DNA of 64,000 nt from Aurantimonas manganoxydans SI85-9A1 (GTDB lineage Bacteria > Pseudomonadota > Alphaproteobacteria > Rhizobiales > Rhizobiaceae), in contig NZ_CH672387.1 in assembly GCF_000153465.1 (NCBI RefSeq), positions 957,180-1,021,179 on the forward strand, written 5' to 3'. Positions within the stretch are counted from its first letter, which is position 1; each line of letters opens with the position of its first letter. This document shows positions 44,367 through 53,413 of this stretch, piece after piece. The notes beneath the pieces were generated by a model, which was not told where the DNA came from, did not search any database, and saw only the letters and a list, made by a program, of their open reading frames with translations. The position numbers and the translations under genes were made by a program.

Positions 44367-45752
44367 TTGGACAATTCTGCGCTAGGAAGGACGGATGTCG
44401 CATTCGTCCCGCCGCTATCCGATTCCAGCCCGCAGGGTGCCCGCTTGAGCCCGCTTGAACCCGGCGAGCCGGAGACCGCATCCACCGGCCCCTCTGGCGT
44501 GCGGGCCCGGTCCGTGGCGCTGGCGGCGCTGATCGGGCTCGGCGGGCTGGGCTGGTTCGTGCCGCAGGCCGCACCCGGATGTGTGGCGGTTTTCCTATTT
44601 CTCATGGCGGTGCTCTACGTGCCGCAGCGGGTCGATCGGCGCGGACGAGCGGTGACGGCCAGCGAACGCGCCGACACGACCTGGCCGGGCCGCGGCGTCA
44701 AGGCGGTGGTCGAGGCGTTGCAGCAGCCGGCCTTCATCATCGACCGCCAGATGCTGCTGCGCTACCGCAATCCCGCCTCGCTGATCGGTTTCGGCAACAT
44801 GGCGCTGGGCGACGCGCTGTCGCTGCGCTTCCGCTCGCCGGAATTCCTGGCGACGGTCGAGGCGGTGCTGCGCGACAACCAGCCGGGCAGGGTGACGATC
44901 GAGGAGCGGCGCCCGGTCGAGCGGGTCTGGCAGATCGAGATCCTGCCGATTCCGCCCTATCAGGGCGAGCGGCCGCATTTCTTCCTGATAAGGTTCAGCG
45001 ACCGGACCGCCGAGCTGCGCATCGAACGGATGCGCACCGATTTCGTCGCCAATGCCAGCCACGAATTGCGCACGCCGCTGGCCTCGCTGTCGGGTTTCAT
45101 CGAGACGCTGCTGGGGCCGGCCAAGGACGACCCGGCGGCGCGCGAGAAATTCCTCGGCATCATGCGCGAGCAGGCGACCCGCATGTCGCGGCTGATCGAC
45201 GACCTCCTGTCGCTGTCGCGGATCGAGATGAAGCGGCATGTGCCGATCTCGACCCGTGTCGATCTGGGGGCGATCCTGCGCAAGGTGGAGAGCCAGCTGG
45301 CGCCGCTGGCCGCGCAGCTGGATGTCGAACTGTCGCTGGACGTGCCGGACGAGCCGGTGGCGATCCCCGGCGACGAGGACGAGCTGATGCAGGTGTTTTC
45401 CAATCTGGTCGAGAACGCCTGCAAATACGGCGAGACCGGCAAGCGCGTGGAGATCAGCCTGACGCGGACGGTCGAGGCGGGCGAGAGCTTCGTCGACGCG
45501 GCGGTGCGCGATTTCGGTCCCGGCATTCCGGCCGAGCACGTGCCGCGGCTGACCGAACGCTTCTACCGCGTCGATCCGGGCCGCTCGCGCGCCAAGCGGG
45601 GCACCGGCCTCGGCCTGTCGATCACCCGCAACATCCTCCTGCGCCATCGCGGGCGACTCCTGGTCGAGTCGACCATCGGAAAAGGCTCGGTGTTCACGGC
45701 CCGGCTGCCGTTGCCGCAGGTCGAATCCGGCGATCCCAGAGAAGAGGTATAG
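44367..45752 (+). CDS. phoR: Phosphate regulon sensor histidine kinase PhoR
   Basis: An up to 461-residue inner-membrane kinase. One or two membrane segments lie at about residues 48-66 and 70-88. A PAS-like region spans ~115-215. The phosphoacceptor H232 is in FVANASHELRTPLASL, and the ATPase has N, G1 (RDFGPGIP) and G2 (GTGLGLSI) boxes. It phosphorylates PhoB when phosphate is scarce. No ATG fits the start of the frame; TTG 44367, TTG 44445 and GTG 44499 are candidates. The pst genes follow; a Pho box lies just after its stop. Confidence 0.92.
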   Translation: MDNSALGRTDVAFVPPLSDSSPQGARLSPLEPGEPETASTGPSGVRARSVALAALIGLGGLGWFVPQAAPGCVAVFLFLMAVLYVPQRVDRRGRAVTASERADTTWPGRGVKAVVEALQQPAFIIDRQMLLRYRNPASLIGFGNMALGDALSLRFRSPEFLATVEAVLRDNQPGRVTIEERRPVERVWQIEILPIPPYQGERPHFFLIRFSDRTAELRIERMRTDFVANASHELRTPLASLSGFIETLLGPAKDDPAAREKFLGIMREQATRMSRLIDDLLSLSRIEMKRHVPISTRVDLGAILRKVESQLAPLAAQLDVELSLDVPDEPVAIPGDEDELMQVFSNLVENACKYGETGKRVEISLTRTVEAGESFVDAAVRDFGPGIPAEHVPRLTERFYRVDPGRSRAKRGTGLGLSITRNILLRHRGRLLVESTIGKGSVFTARLPLPQVESGDPREEV

Positions 45753-45768
45753 AAAACAGCGGCTTGCG

Positions 45769-45798
45769 CTGTCATAAAGGTGCAATCCGACTGTCATA
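45769..45798 (+). promoter_or_regulatory. Pho box upstream of pstS
   Basis: Two perfect CTGTCATA half-sites (45769-45776 and 45791-45798) with starts 22 bases apart, two helical turns, in the 151-base gap between phoR and pstS. PhoB binds such direct repeats. The spacing leaves a missing or degenerate central repeat. Confidence 0.85.
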
Positions 45799-45903
45799 TA
45801 GACTTCTTCCAGCGCCGCTAGACGTGTCGGCGAGCAGCAGCTGCCAGACAGGGTGGCCCAACAGCGCTCGGTTCGAAACGAAACTCCTTGAGGAGACGCA
45901 CCC

Positions 45904-46956
45904 GTGAACAAGAAGCTCATTGCCAGCCTCGCGCTCGGTACCGCCCTGGCACTGACCGGTCAGGCCGCCGCGCAGTCGAACGAACAGGTCCAGGTCGCCG
46001 GTTCCTCCACGGTTCTTCCCTACGCCCAGATCGTCGCCGAGAATTTCGGCGAGGTCTTCCCCGATTTCCCGACTCCGATCGTCGAGTCCGGCGGTTCCTC
46101 GGCCGGCCTGAAGCAGTTCTGCCAGGGCGTCGGCCCCGACACCATCGACGTCGCCAACGCCTCGCGGGCGATCCGCCCGAGCGAACTCAAGGCCTGTGCC
46201 GACGCCGGCGTGACCGACGTGCAGGAAGTCCGGTTCGGCTATGACGGCATCGTCTTCGCCTCGGACGCCGCCGGCCCGGACTTCGCCCTGACCCCGGAAA
46301 TGGTCTTCAAGGCGATGGCCGCCAAGATCGTTCAGGACGGCAAGGTCGTCGACAACCCGTACGGCAACTGGTCGGAGATCGACGCGTCGCTGCCGGACCA
46401 GAAGATCACCGCCTTCATCCCGGCGTCGAACCACGGCACCCGTGAAGTCTTCGAGGAGAAGGTCCTGGCGGCCGGCTGCGAAGCCTCCGGCGCCATCGAG
46501 GCCTTCACCGCGTCCGGCATGGACGAGGATGCGGCCGAGGACCAGTGCCTCCAGATCCGCAACGACAACACCGTCTCCGAGATCTCGGGCGACTACACCG
46601 AGACCCTGTCGCGCATCGACGCCGACAAGCAGGCCATCGGCGTGTTCGGTCTCGCCTTCTACGAGCAGAACCAGGACAAGCTGAAGGTCGCCACGATCAA
46701 CGACATCGTGCCGTCCGCCGACGCCATCGCCTCGGGCGAGTACCCAGTCTCCCGGCCGCTCTACTTCTACGTCAAGAAGGCTCACATCGGCGTCGTACCG
46801 GGCCTCAGCGAGTATGTGCAGTTCTTCCTGTCCGACCAGATGACCGGCCCGGACAGCCCGCTGGTCGAGTACGGCCTGGTTCCGGCGCCGGAGGCCGAGC
46901 GCGAGGAGCAGCGCTCGACGTTCGAAGCCGGCGACACGATGAGCGTCGAAGGCTGA
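45904..46956 (+). CDS. pstS: Phosphate ABC transporter substrate-binding protein PstS
   Basis: A 350-residue periplasmic phosphate receptor. A signal peptide covers residues ~1-24 (basic MNKK start, cut after QAAAQ). The phosphate-site segments VAGSSTVLPYAQ and GGSSAGLKQFCQG are typical of the PstS/SphX group. Start is GTG at 45904. A Pho box 106-135 bases upstream indicates induction by PhoB during phosphate starvation. A perfect hairpin follows the stop at 46994-47027, which may keep the pstS message abundant relative to the downstream permease genes. Confidence 0.96.
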   Translation: MNKKLIASLALGTALALTGQAAAQSNEQVQVAGSSTVLPYAQIVAENFGEVFPDFPTPIVESGGSSAGLKQFCQGVGPDTIDVANASRAIRPSELKACADAGVTDVQEVRFGYDGIVFASDAAGPDFALTPEMVFKAMAAKIVQDGKVVDNPYGNWSEIDASLPDQKITAFIPASNHGTREVFEEKVLAAGCEASGAIEAFTASGMDEDAAEDQCLQIRNDNTVSEISGDYTETLSRIDADKQAIGVFGLAFYEQNQDKLKVATINDIVPSADAIASGEYPVSRPLYFYVKKAHIGVVPGLSEYVQFFLSDQMTGPDSPLVEYGLVPAPEAEREEQRSTFEAGDTMSVEG

Positions 46957-46993
46957 TACCGCCGACCCGTGCGCCGCGGCGCATGACAGCATC

Positions 46994-47027
46994 GAAGCCG
47001 CCGGTCCTCTACGGCACCGGCGGCTTC
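46994..47027 (+). terminator. Perfect hairpin between pstS and pstC
   Basis: A 12-bp stem (46994-47005 with 47016-47027) and a 10-base loop. No U-run follows. A role in message stabilisation or partial attenuation that favours pstS over the other pst genes is likely. Confidence 0.6.
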
Positions 47028-47139
47028 ATCCGGTCCGAGACGGCCACCGACGAGACCGCCCGGTTCGCGCCGCGCTTCGCAGCCTTCACCTCGACGCCGA
47101 CCTCATCGGCGGCGCAGCCGTCACTGGCGGGAGACATGC

Positions 47140-48630
47140 ATGCCGACCTCCACCCTCGTCCTGATCCTGCTGCTGATCGGCGCAGCCGCCTTCTATCTCG
47201 GATACCGGCGGTCGAAGTCGCTGGCCGCCGAGGCGGGACGCAAGCTCCATTCGCGTCCGGTCTATCACGGCTCCTACGCCCTTTCCTGGACGCTGGTGCC
47301 GTCGCTGTTCGTCCTCGCCGCCTGGCTGCTCGCCGCGCCCGTCCTCATCGCGACGGAGATCCGCAGCGAGTTTCCCGAGGGCGTGCTGGCCGAGACGGGA
47401 CTGACCGAGGATCTGGCCTACGGCATGGTCGAATCCATCGGCGCCGGCCTGCGTCTTCTGCCCGATGACGAGCGCGCGACGATTTCGGCAAGCTCGCAGA
47501 TCGCGACGCTGAAGCCGCTTCTGGAAGCGCGCGGCATGCCGGTCGCCTCGTCGAGCGCCGACTTCATGATCCCGCTGGCGATCCAGCGCAATCGCCTGGA
47601 GGCGATCAGCCATACGGCGATGACGGTCGTCGTGCTGGTGCTGGCGCTGGCTGGCGCCGCCTGGGCCTACCGTTCGATCGCGGTGCGCCTGCGGGCCCGT
47701 AACGGGGTCGAGGCGGTGGTCCGCAACGGCCTGATCGTCTGCTCCTCCATCGCCATCCTGACCACCGCCGGCATCGTCTTCTCGATGCTGTTCGAGACGA
47801 TCGACTTCTTCTCGCGGGTGTCGCCGGCGAATTTCTTCTTCGGCACGGTCTGGGAGCCGCGCTTCGCGGCGGCCGGGTCCGGCGGGGCGGAAGGCCAGTT
47901 CGGCCTGATCCCGCTTCTGGCCGGCACGCTCTACATCGCCGGCGTGGCGATGGCGGTGGCGGTGCCGGTCGGCCTCTATGCCGCGATCTACATGGCCGAA
48001 TACGCCACCCGCACGACGCGCTCGGTGGTCAAGCCGCTGCTGGAGGTGCTGGCCGGCATCCCGACCATCGTCTACGGCTTCTTCGCCCTGGTGACGGTCG
48101 GCCCGTTCCTGCGCGACCTGTCCGGCCAGCTGGCGGGGCTGGTGACCGGCGAGTATACGAGCTTCATCCAGGCCCAGAGCGTGCTGACCGCCGGGCTGGT
48201 GATGGGCATCATGCTGATCCCCTTCGTCTCCTCGCTGTCGGACGACATCATCACCTCGGTGCCGCGCAGCCTGCGCGACGGCTCGCTCGGCCTCGGCGCG
48301 ACCCGCTCTGAGACGATCAAGCGGGTGATCATGCCCGCCGCGTTGCCGGGCATCGTCTCGGCGCTGCTCCTGACCGCCTCGCGGGCCATCGGCGAGACGA
48401 TGATCGTGGTGCTGGCGGCGGGCGTTGCCGCCAATCTCACCCTCGATCCGTTCGAGGCGATGACCACCGTCACCGTCAAGATCGTCAACCAGCTGACCGG
48501 CGATCTGGAATTCACCTCGCCGCAGACGCTGGTCGCCTTCGCGCTGGGCATGACGCTGTTCGTCATCACCCTGTGCCTCAACATCTTCGCCCTCTACATC
48601 GTCCGCAAGTACCGGGAGCAGTACGAATGA
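47140..48630 (+). CDS. pstC: Phosphate ABC transporter permease PstC (extended)
   Basis: A 496-residue permease. E. coli PstC has about 320 residues; here an N-terminal region of about 170-200 residues with two hydrophobic segments and a periplasmic-like stretch precedes the conserved permease part, which starts near the RNGLIVCSSI segment. The ABC contact loop (RDGSLGLGATRSETIKRVIMPAAL) is recognisable near residues 380-400. Start ATG 47140 has GGGAG upstream. The ATG of pstA overlaps the stop (ATGA at 48627-48630). The long N-terminus is usual in alphaproteobacteria. Confidence 0.93.
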   Translation: MPTSTLVLILLLIGAAAFYLGYRRSKSLAAEAGRKLHSRPVYHGSYALSWTLVPSLFVLAAWLLAAPVLIATEIRSEFPEGVLAETGLTEDLAYGMVESIGAGLRLLPDDERATISASSQIATLKPLLEARGMPVASSSADFMIPLAIQRNRLEAISHTAMTVVVLVLALAGAAWAYRSIAVRLRARNGVEAVVRNGLIVCSSIAILTTAGIVFSMLFETIDFFSRVSPANFFFGTVWEPRFAAAGSGGAEGQFGLIPLLAGTLYIAGVAMAVAVPVGLYAAIYMAEYATRTTRSVVKPLLEVLAGIPTIVYGFFALVTVGPFLRDLSGQLAGLVTGEYTSFIQAQSVLTAGLVMGIMLIPFVSSLSDDIITSVPRSLRDGSLGLGATRSETIKRVIMPAALPGIVSALLLTASRAIGETMIVVLAAGVAANLTLDPFEAMTTVTVKIVNQLTGDLEFTSPQTLVAFALGMTLFVITLCLNIFALYIVRKYREQYE

Positions 48631-49946
48631 CCGACGCGACAGCCAACGGCGTGCGCGACGGCACCGCCGCGCCCGGACGCCGCGACATCGGCATCAAGCG
48701 CCGCTACCGTGCCGAACGCCGCTTCAAGATCTACGGCATCGTGGCCATCGCCATCGGCCTGTTCTTCCTGGTGGCGCTGCTGTGGAGCGTCGTGTCGAAG
48801 GGCTACACCGCCTTCTGGCAGACCGAGATCCAGGTGCCCGTGACCTTCTCCGAGGAGGTGATCGGCAGCCGTCAGGACGCGCTCGACAATCCGACCAAGC
48901 TGATGATGGCCAATTATCCGACGCTGGCCCGCGACGGGCTGGTGCAGATGCTCGGCGTCGACGCCGAGGACCGGGCCGCGGTCAAGGAGGTCGGCAAGCT
49001 GATCTCCTCGGGCGTCCGGGTGCAGCTGCGCGACATGGTGCTGAACGATCCGTCGATCATCGGCACGACGCAGGACATCTGGCTCTATGCCGGCTCGGAA
49101 CTCGATAGCGCGCTGAAGGGCCAGTACGATCTCACCGTGGCGGAGGGACGCCGTCCGATCAGCGACCGGCAGCTCGGCTGGATCGACCGGCTGCAGGAAA
49201 GCGGCGCCATTGAGAAGCGCTTCAACTGGGGCCTGTTCACCTTCGGCGCGTCGAGCCGGGCCGAGACGGCCGGCGTTGGCGTGGCAATCGTCGGCTCGCT
49301 CTACATGATGGGCATCGTGCTCGTCCTGGCACTGCCGATCGGCGTGGCGGCGTCGATCTATCTGGAGGAGTTCGCGCCGAAGAACCGCTTCACCGACCTG
49401 ATCGAGGTGAATATCAACAATCTGGCGGCGGTGCCCTCGATCGTGTTCGGCCTTCTGGGCCTGGCGGTGTTCATCAACTGGTTCGGCCTGCCGCGTTCGG
49501 CGGCGCTGGTCGGCGGCCTGGTGCTGACGCTGATGACCCTGCCGACGATCATCATCGCGACGCGCGCGGCGCTGAAGGCGGTGCCGCCGTCGATCCGCTC
49601 GGCGGCGCTGGGGCTCGGCGCTTCGAAGATGCAGATGGTGTTCCAGCACGTCCTGCCGCTGGCCATGCCGGGCATCCTGACGGGCACGATCATCGGGCTG
49701 GCCCAGGCGCTGGGGGAGACGGCGCCGCTGCTGCTGATCGGCATGGTCGCCTTCGTGGCGGATTATCCGTCCTCGCCGATGGACGCGTCCACGGCGCTGC
49801 CGGTGCAGATCTTCATGTGGGCCAACGAGGCCGAGCGCGCCTTCGTCGAGCGGACGTCGGGGGCAATCATGATCCTCCTGGCGTTCCTGGCGGTCATGAA
49901 CATCACGGCGATCCTTCTGCGACGCCGCTTTGAGAGGCGCTGGTAG
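48627..49946 (+). CDS. pstA: Phosphate ABC transporter permease PstA (extended)
   Basis: A 439-residue permease, longer than E. coli PstA (about 296) because of an N-terminal cytoplasmic stretch, one membrane segment (about residues 36-55) and a periplasmic domain up to about 210, then five to six segments with the ABC contact loop [16 protein letters not shown]. It pairs with PstC to form the channel. Four-base overlap with pstC and two bases from the pstB frame. Confidence 0.93.
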   Translation: MTDATANGVRDGTAAPGRRDIGIKRRYRAERRFKIYGIVAIAIGLFFLVALLWSVVSKGYTAFWQTEIQVPVTFSEEVIGSRQDALDNPTKLMMANYPTLARDGLVQMLGVDAEDRAAVKEVGKLISSGVRVQLRDMVLNDPSIIGTTQDIWLYAGSELDSALKGQYDLTVAEGRRPISDRQLGWIDRLQESGAIEKRFNWGLFTFGASSRAETAGVGVAIVGSLYMMGIVLVLALPIGVAASIYLEEFAPKNRFTDLIEVNINNLAAVPSIVFGLLGLAVFINWFGLPRSAALVGGLVLTLMTLPTIIIATRAALKAVPPSIRSAALGLGASKMQMVFQHVLPLAMPGILTGTIIGLAQALGETAPLLLIGMVAFVADYPSSPMDASTALPVQIFMWANEAERAFVERTSGAIMILLAFLAVMNITAILLRRRFERRW

Positions 49947-49966
49947 ACATGCGACAGGAGACCTCC

Positions 49967-50779
49967 ATGATGGAAAATATCCAGGTGACGTTAGCGAAAG
50001 GGCCTGTCGTGCAACCCAGACGTCCGATCAAGATGCGATCCGAGAAGGTGACCGTCCATTACGGGACCAAGCAGGCGCTCTATGACATCGATCTCGATGT
50101 CGAGGAGAACCAGGTCACGGCGCTCATCGGGCCGTCGGGCTGTGGCAAGTCGACCTTCCTGCGCTGCCTGAACCGGATGAACGACACGATCGACATCGCC
50201 AAGGTCGGCGGCAAGATCACGCTGGACGGCGAGGACGTCTACGATCCGGCGATCGACGTGGTCGAACTGCGGGCACGGGTCGGCATGGTCTTCCAGAAGC
50301 CCAACCCGTTTCCCAAGTCGATCTTCGACAATGTCGCCTATGGCCCGAAGATCCACGGGCTCGCCTCGACCAAGGCCGAGCTCGAGGAGATCGTCGTCAC
50401 CAGCCTGCGCAAGGCCGGCCTCTACGAAGAGGTCAAGGACCGGCTCGCCGAGCCGGGCACCGGCCTGTCGGGCGGCCAGCAGCAGCGCCTGTGCATCGCC
50501 CGCGCCATCGCGGTGTCGCCCGAGGTGATCCTGATGGACGAGCCCTGTTCGGCGCTCGATCCGATCGCGACCGCCAAGGTCGAGGAACTGATCGACGAGC
50601 TGAAGCAGAACTACACCATCGTCATCGTCACCCATTCGATGCAGCAGGCGGCGCGCGTCTCGCAGCGCACGGCGATGTTCCATCTCGGCTATCTGGTCGA
50701 GGTCGGCCCCACGGAGAAGATGTTCTCCAACCCGGACGACAAGCGCACCCAGGACTACATCACCGGCCGCTTCGGCTGA
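49967..50779 (+). CDS. pstB: Phosphate ABC transporter ATPase PstB
   Basis: A 270-residue ATPase. Walker [11 protein letters not shown]-loop VFQKPNPFP, signature [14 protein letters not shown] and Walker [13 protein letters not shown] are intact, as is the THSMQQA switch. It drives PstA-PstC. The ATG at 49967 is preferred because it follows CAGGAG; ATGs at 49949 and 49970 are alternatives. It is followed by phoU 19 bases later. Confidence 0.97.
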   Translation: MMENIQVTLAKGPVVQPRRPIKMRSEKVTVHYGTKQALYDIDLDVEENQVTALIGPSGCGKSTFLRCLNRMNDTIDIAKVGGKITLDGEDVYDPAIDVVELRARVGMVFQKPNPFPKSIFDNVAYGPKIHGLASTKAELEEIVVTSLRKAGLYEEVKDRLAEPGTGLSGGQQQRLCIARAIAVSPEVILMDEPCSALDPIATAKVEELIDELKQNYTIVIVTHSMQQAARVSQRTAMFHLGYLVEVGPTEKMFSNPDDKRTQDYITGRFG

Positions 50780-50798
50780 ACGAAGGCAAGGAAGCGTC

Positions 50799-51545
50799 AT
50801 GCCCATGACCGAACATACAGTCACGTCTTACGAAGACGAGCTGAAGCTGATCGTCCGCCGGATCTCGGAAATGGGCGGGATGGCCGAGCGGATGGTCGAG
50901 CAGTCCGTCGCCGCGCTGATGCGCAGCGACTGGGGGCTGGCCCAGTCGGTGGTCGCCGACGACATGCAGCTGGACGATGCCCAGCGGGCGCTCGACGAGC
51001 GCGCGATCATGACCATCGCCAAGCGCCAGCCGATGGCCGTCGACCTGCGCGAGATCGTCGGCGCCATCCGCATCTCCAACGATCTGGAGCGGATCGGCGA
51101 CCTGGCCAAGAACATCGCCAAGCGGGTGATCGCGGTGCACGACCATGCCCATCCGGTGCAGCTGGTGCGCGGCATCGAGCATCTGTCGGAGATGGCGCTG
51201 GAGCAGCTCAAGGAAGTGCTCGACGCCTATGGCGAGCGGGACTACGAGCGCGCCCTCGCCATGCGCGAGAACGACGAGCAGATCGATGCGATGTACACCT
51301 CGATCTTCCGCGAGCTCCTGACCTACATGATGGAGGATCCGCGCAACATCACGTCGTGCACGCATCTCCTGTTCTCGGCCAAGAACATCGAGCGGATCGG
51401 CGATCACGCCACCAACATCGCCGAGACGGTCTATTACATCCAGACCGGCAAGCAGCCGGCGAACGAGCGGCCGAAGGGCGACACCACGGCGACGATGACA
51501 CAGCCGGTGCCGAACGACCCGCCGACCCAGGCTGACGAGGGCTGA
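50799..51545 (+). CDS. phoU: Phosphate signalling protein PhoU
   Basis: A 248-residue all-helical protein with two three-helix PhoU repeats, each with the metal-binding pattern (for example ISNDLERIGDLAKNIAKR near residues 87-104 and AKNIERIGDHATNIAE near 192-207). It binds PstB and PhoR and represses the Pho regulon when phosphate is plentiful. ATG 50799; phoB starts five bases after its stop. Confidence 0.96.
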   Translation: MPMTEHTVTSYEDELKLIVRRISEMGGMAERMVEQSVAALMRSDWGLAQSVVADDMQLDDAQRALDERAIMTIAKRQPMAVDLREIVGAIRISNDLERIGDLAKNIAKRVIAVHDHAHPVQLVRGIEHLSEMALEQLKEVLDAYGERDYERALAMRENDEQIDAMYTSIFRELLTYMMEDPRNITSCTHLLFSAKNIERIGDHATNIAETVYYIQTGKQPANERPKGDTTATMTQPVPNDPPTQADEG

Positions 51546-51550
51546 AAGCG

Positions 51551-52294
51551 ATGAGCGCACGGATCGTCGTCGTCGAGGACGAGGAAGCCCTCGGCATTCT
51601 CCTGCGGTACAATCTCGAGGCCGAGGGCTACGTCGTCGACGTCATCGACCGGGGCGACGAGGCCGACATCCGGCTGAAGGAGGAGGTGCCCGACCTCCTG
51701 ATCCTCGACTGGATGCTGCCCGGCCTGTCGGGCGTCGAGCTCTGCCGGCGGCTGCGCCAGCGCGAGGAGACCGAGCGCCTGCCGATCCTGATGCTGACGG
51801 CGCGCGGCGAGGAGAGCGAGCGGGTACGCGGCCTGTCGGTCGGCGCGGACGACTATGTCGTCAAGCCGTTCTCGACGCCGGAGCTGATCGCCCGGGTGCG
51901 GGCCATGCTGCGCCGCTCCAAGCCCGAGAAGATCTCCAGCCAGCTCGTCGCCGGCGACATCGATCTCGACCGCGAGACCCACCGGGTGCGCCGCGCCGGC
52001 CGCGAGCTGAAGCTCGGACCGACCGAGTTCAAGCTGATGGAGTTCTTCATGCAGTCGCCGGGCCGGGTGTTCTCCCGCGAGCAGTTGCTCGACGGCGTCT
52101 GGGGCCGGGACATCTATGTCGACGAGCGCACCGTGGACGTGCATGTCGGCCGGCTGCGCAAGGCGATCAATCGCGGCCGCGAGCGCGACCCGATCCGCAC
52201 CGTGCGCGGCGCCGGCTATGCGCTGGACGAGCAGTTCAGCGCCGCCAGGTCTCCGGCCGCGCCGGCCCGCGCCCGACTGAGCGCCGGCGCCTGA
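51551..52294 (+). CDS. phoB: Phosphate regulon response regulator PhoB
   Basis: A 247-residue OmpR-type regulator. The receiver has D9-E11, phosphoacceptor D53 and K102-region VVKPFSTPEL; the C-terminal winged helix has the DGVWGRDIYVDERTVD-type segments in their usual order. The last ~20 residues are alanine/arginine-rich. It should bind the Pho box before pstS. It is last in phoR-pstSCAB-phoU-phoB; a strong terminator follows at 52342-52376. Confidence 0.96.
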   Translation: MSARIVVVEDEEALGILLRYNLEAEGYVVDVIDRGDEADIRLKEEVPDLLILDWMLPGLSGVELCRRLRQREETERLPILMLTARGEESERVRGLSVGADDYVVKPFSTPELIARVRAMLRRSKPEKISSQLVAGDIDLDRETHRVRRAGRELKLGPTEFKLMEFFMQSPGRVFSREQLLDGVWGRDIYVDERTVDVHVGRLRKAINRGRERDPIRTVRGAGYALDEQFSAARSPAAPARARLSAGA

Positions 52295-52341
52295 CTGGCG
52301 GCCGCCCGGCGCCGGGCGGCTTCTTCACGCGCCTGAAACGC

Positions 52342-52376
52342 AAACACCCCGCGCGGCCTGGCCACGCGGGGTGTTT
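52342..52376 (+). terminator. Intrinsic terminator after phoB
   Basis: A 12-bp perfect stem (52342-52353 with 52365-52376), with an 11-base loop, ending in TTTC. It also faces the convergent gcrA gene, whose stop is at 52401. Confidence 0.8.
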
Positions 52377-52400
52377 CGCATTCGGTGGGACCTGCGACGC

Positions 52401-52964
52401 CTAGCGGGCGCGCCGGCGATCCGAGAAGGGCTGGAAGGCCAGCTTGGCGTGATAGGCGCAATAGGGCGAGGCATCGCGGGCGCTGTTGCCGCAGAAATGA
52501 AAGTCCGGCTTCATCGGGTCGCCGACCGGCCATTTGCAGGTCGTCTCGGTCAGCTCGACGAGGCTGAGCTTGCGGGCGATCGGCACAACTTCGGCGCTCT
52601 CGCGCTCCTGCGGCTGGTCCATCACCTCCAGCTCTTCCTCCGGCTCCATCTTCAGCGCGGTGGCGCCCATGGTGCGCGGCATGGAGCGGCTCGGAGCCTG
52701 CTGCTGCGAGGCGGCGACCAGACGGGCCGGCACCACCATCTCGACGGTCTCGACCTCGGCCGTGCGGCGCGGGGCAGGGCGCTCGACGGCGACCGGCTGC
52801 GCGACGTTCGGCTGGCGGGCCCGTGATTCGAGTTTCAGGCGGTGCACCTTGCCGATCACGGCGTTGCGGCTGACGCCGCCCAGGCGGTCAGCGATCTGGC
52901 TGGCACTCAGGCCTTCGGTCCAGAGCTGCTTGAGCAGCTCCACGCGTTCGTCAGTCCAGCCCAT
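52401..52964 (-). CDS. gcrA: Cell-cycle regulator GcrA
   Basis: A 187-residue protein. The N-terminal helix-turn-helix (residues ~1-45, WTDERVELLKQLWTEGLSAS then NAVIGKVHRLKL) binds DNA at GANTC sites methylated by CcrM; the C-terminal domain (about 135-187, with TTCKWPVGD and FCGN) binds the housekeeping sigma factor in Caulobacter. The linker is rich in glutamate and proline. Start at 52964 gives the family N-terminus MGWTDERV; the longer open frame upstream is non-family. The upstream region has three GANTC sites. Confidence 0.95.
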   Translation of the reverse strand: MGWTDERVELLKQLWTEGLSASQIADRLGGVSRNAVIGKVHRLKLESRARQPNVAQPVAVERPAPRRTAEVETVEMVVPARLVAASQQQAPSRSMPRTMGATALKMEPEEELEVMDQPQERESAEVVPIARKLSLVELTETTCKWPVGDPMKPDFHFCGNSARDASPYCAYHAKLAFQPFSDRRRAR

Positions 52965-52997
52965 GGCAAGCTCCTTTCGGCATAGTCGCGACGGCTG

Positions 52998-53147
52998 GAA
53001 TCCCTCCACAAGCGCGACGGCTGACCGCGCCAGAACGCACAAGATATATTGAGGAACTAGGTCCGCCGCACGAAATCTAGTATCTTGACGGCAAGATAGC
53101 CCAGCCGCGGACTCGCTGACAAGGCTCGTCGGGGACGCTAGGGAATC
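52998..53147. promoter_or_regulatory. Cluster of three GANTC sites upstream of gcrA
   Basis: GAATC at 52998-53002, GACTC at 53110-53114 and GAATC at 53143-53147. CcrM methylates GANTC and GcrA acts at such sites, so they may place gcrA under methylation-dependent control. The methylase gene is not in the window. Confidence 0.4.
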
Positions 53148-53232
53148 GTTTGGGGCTTTTCCCCAGCCTTTGTTGCCGCCCGTGACGTTCGTCAAGCCTA
53201 TGACCGACAAGCAGGGCGAAAATGCGGTTCGA

Positions 53233-53263
53233 TTGACACCGCGTCGGCTCGCCATGGTATAGC
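53233..53263 (+). promoter_or_regulatory. Candidate promoter of the argD-argF-hslO operon
   Basis: A perfect -35 box TTGACA at 53233-53238 and a -10-like GGTATA/TATAGC at 53256-53263, 17 to 19 bases apart. It gives a leader of about 150 bases before argD that contains a hairpin. Confidence 0.55.
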
Positions 53264-53292
53264 GAAAGCTCCGAAGTCTCGGAAAACGCTCG

Positions 53293-53318
53293 AAAGCCTG
53301 CCCCATCGGCAGGCTTTG
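53293..53318 (+). terminator. Hairpin in the argD leader
   Basis: A perfect 10-bp stem (AAAGCCTGCC and GGCAGGCTTT) with a five-base loop, in the argD leader. It lacks a U-run. It may be an attenuator-like or stabilising structure, or it may belong to a short leader transcript. Confidence 0.45.
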
Positions 53319-53413
53319 GCGTTTCAAGCATCCCGCCCCAGCGGTTCGCGCGCCGAACCGATCTCGCAACAACAACCGGATCCGACCCTTACGATCCAGC
53401 AAAGTCAAAGGCC

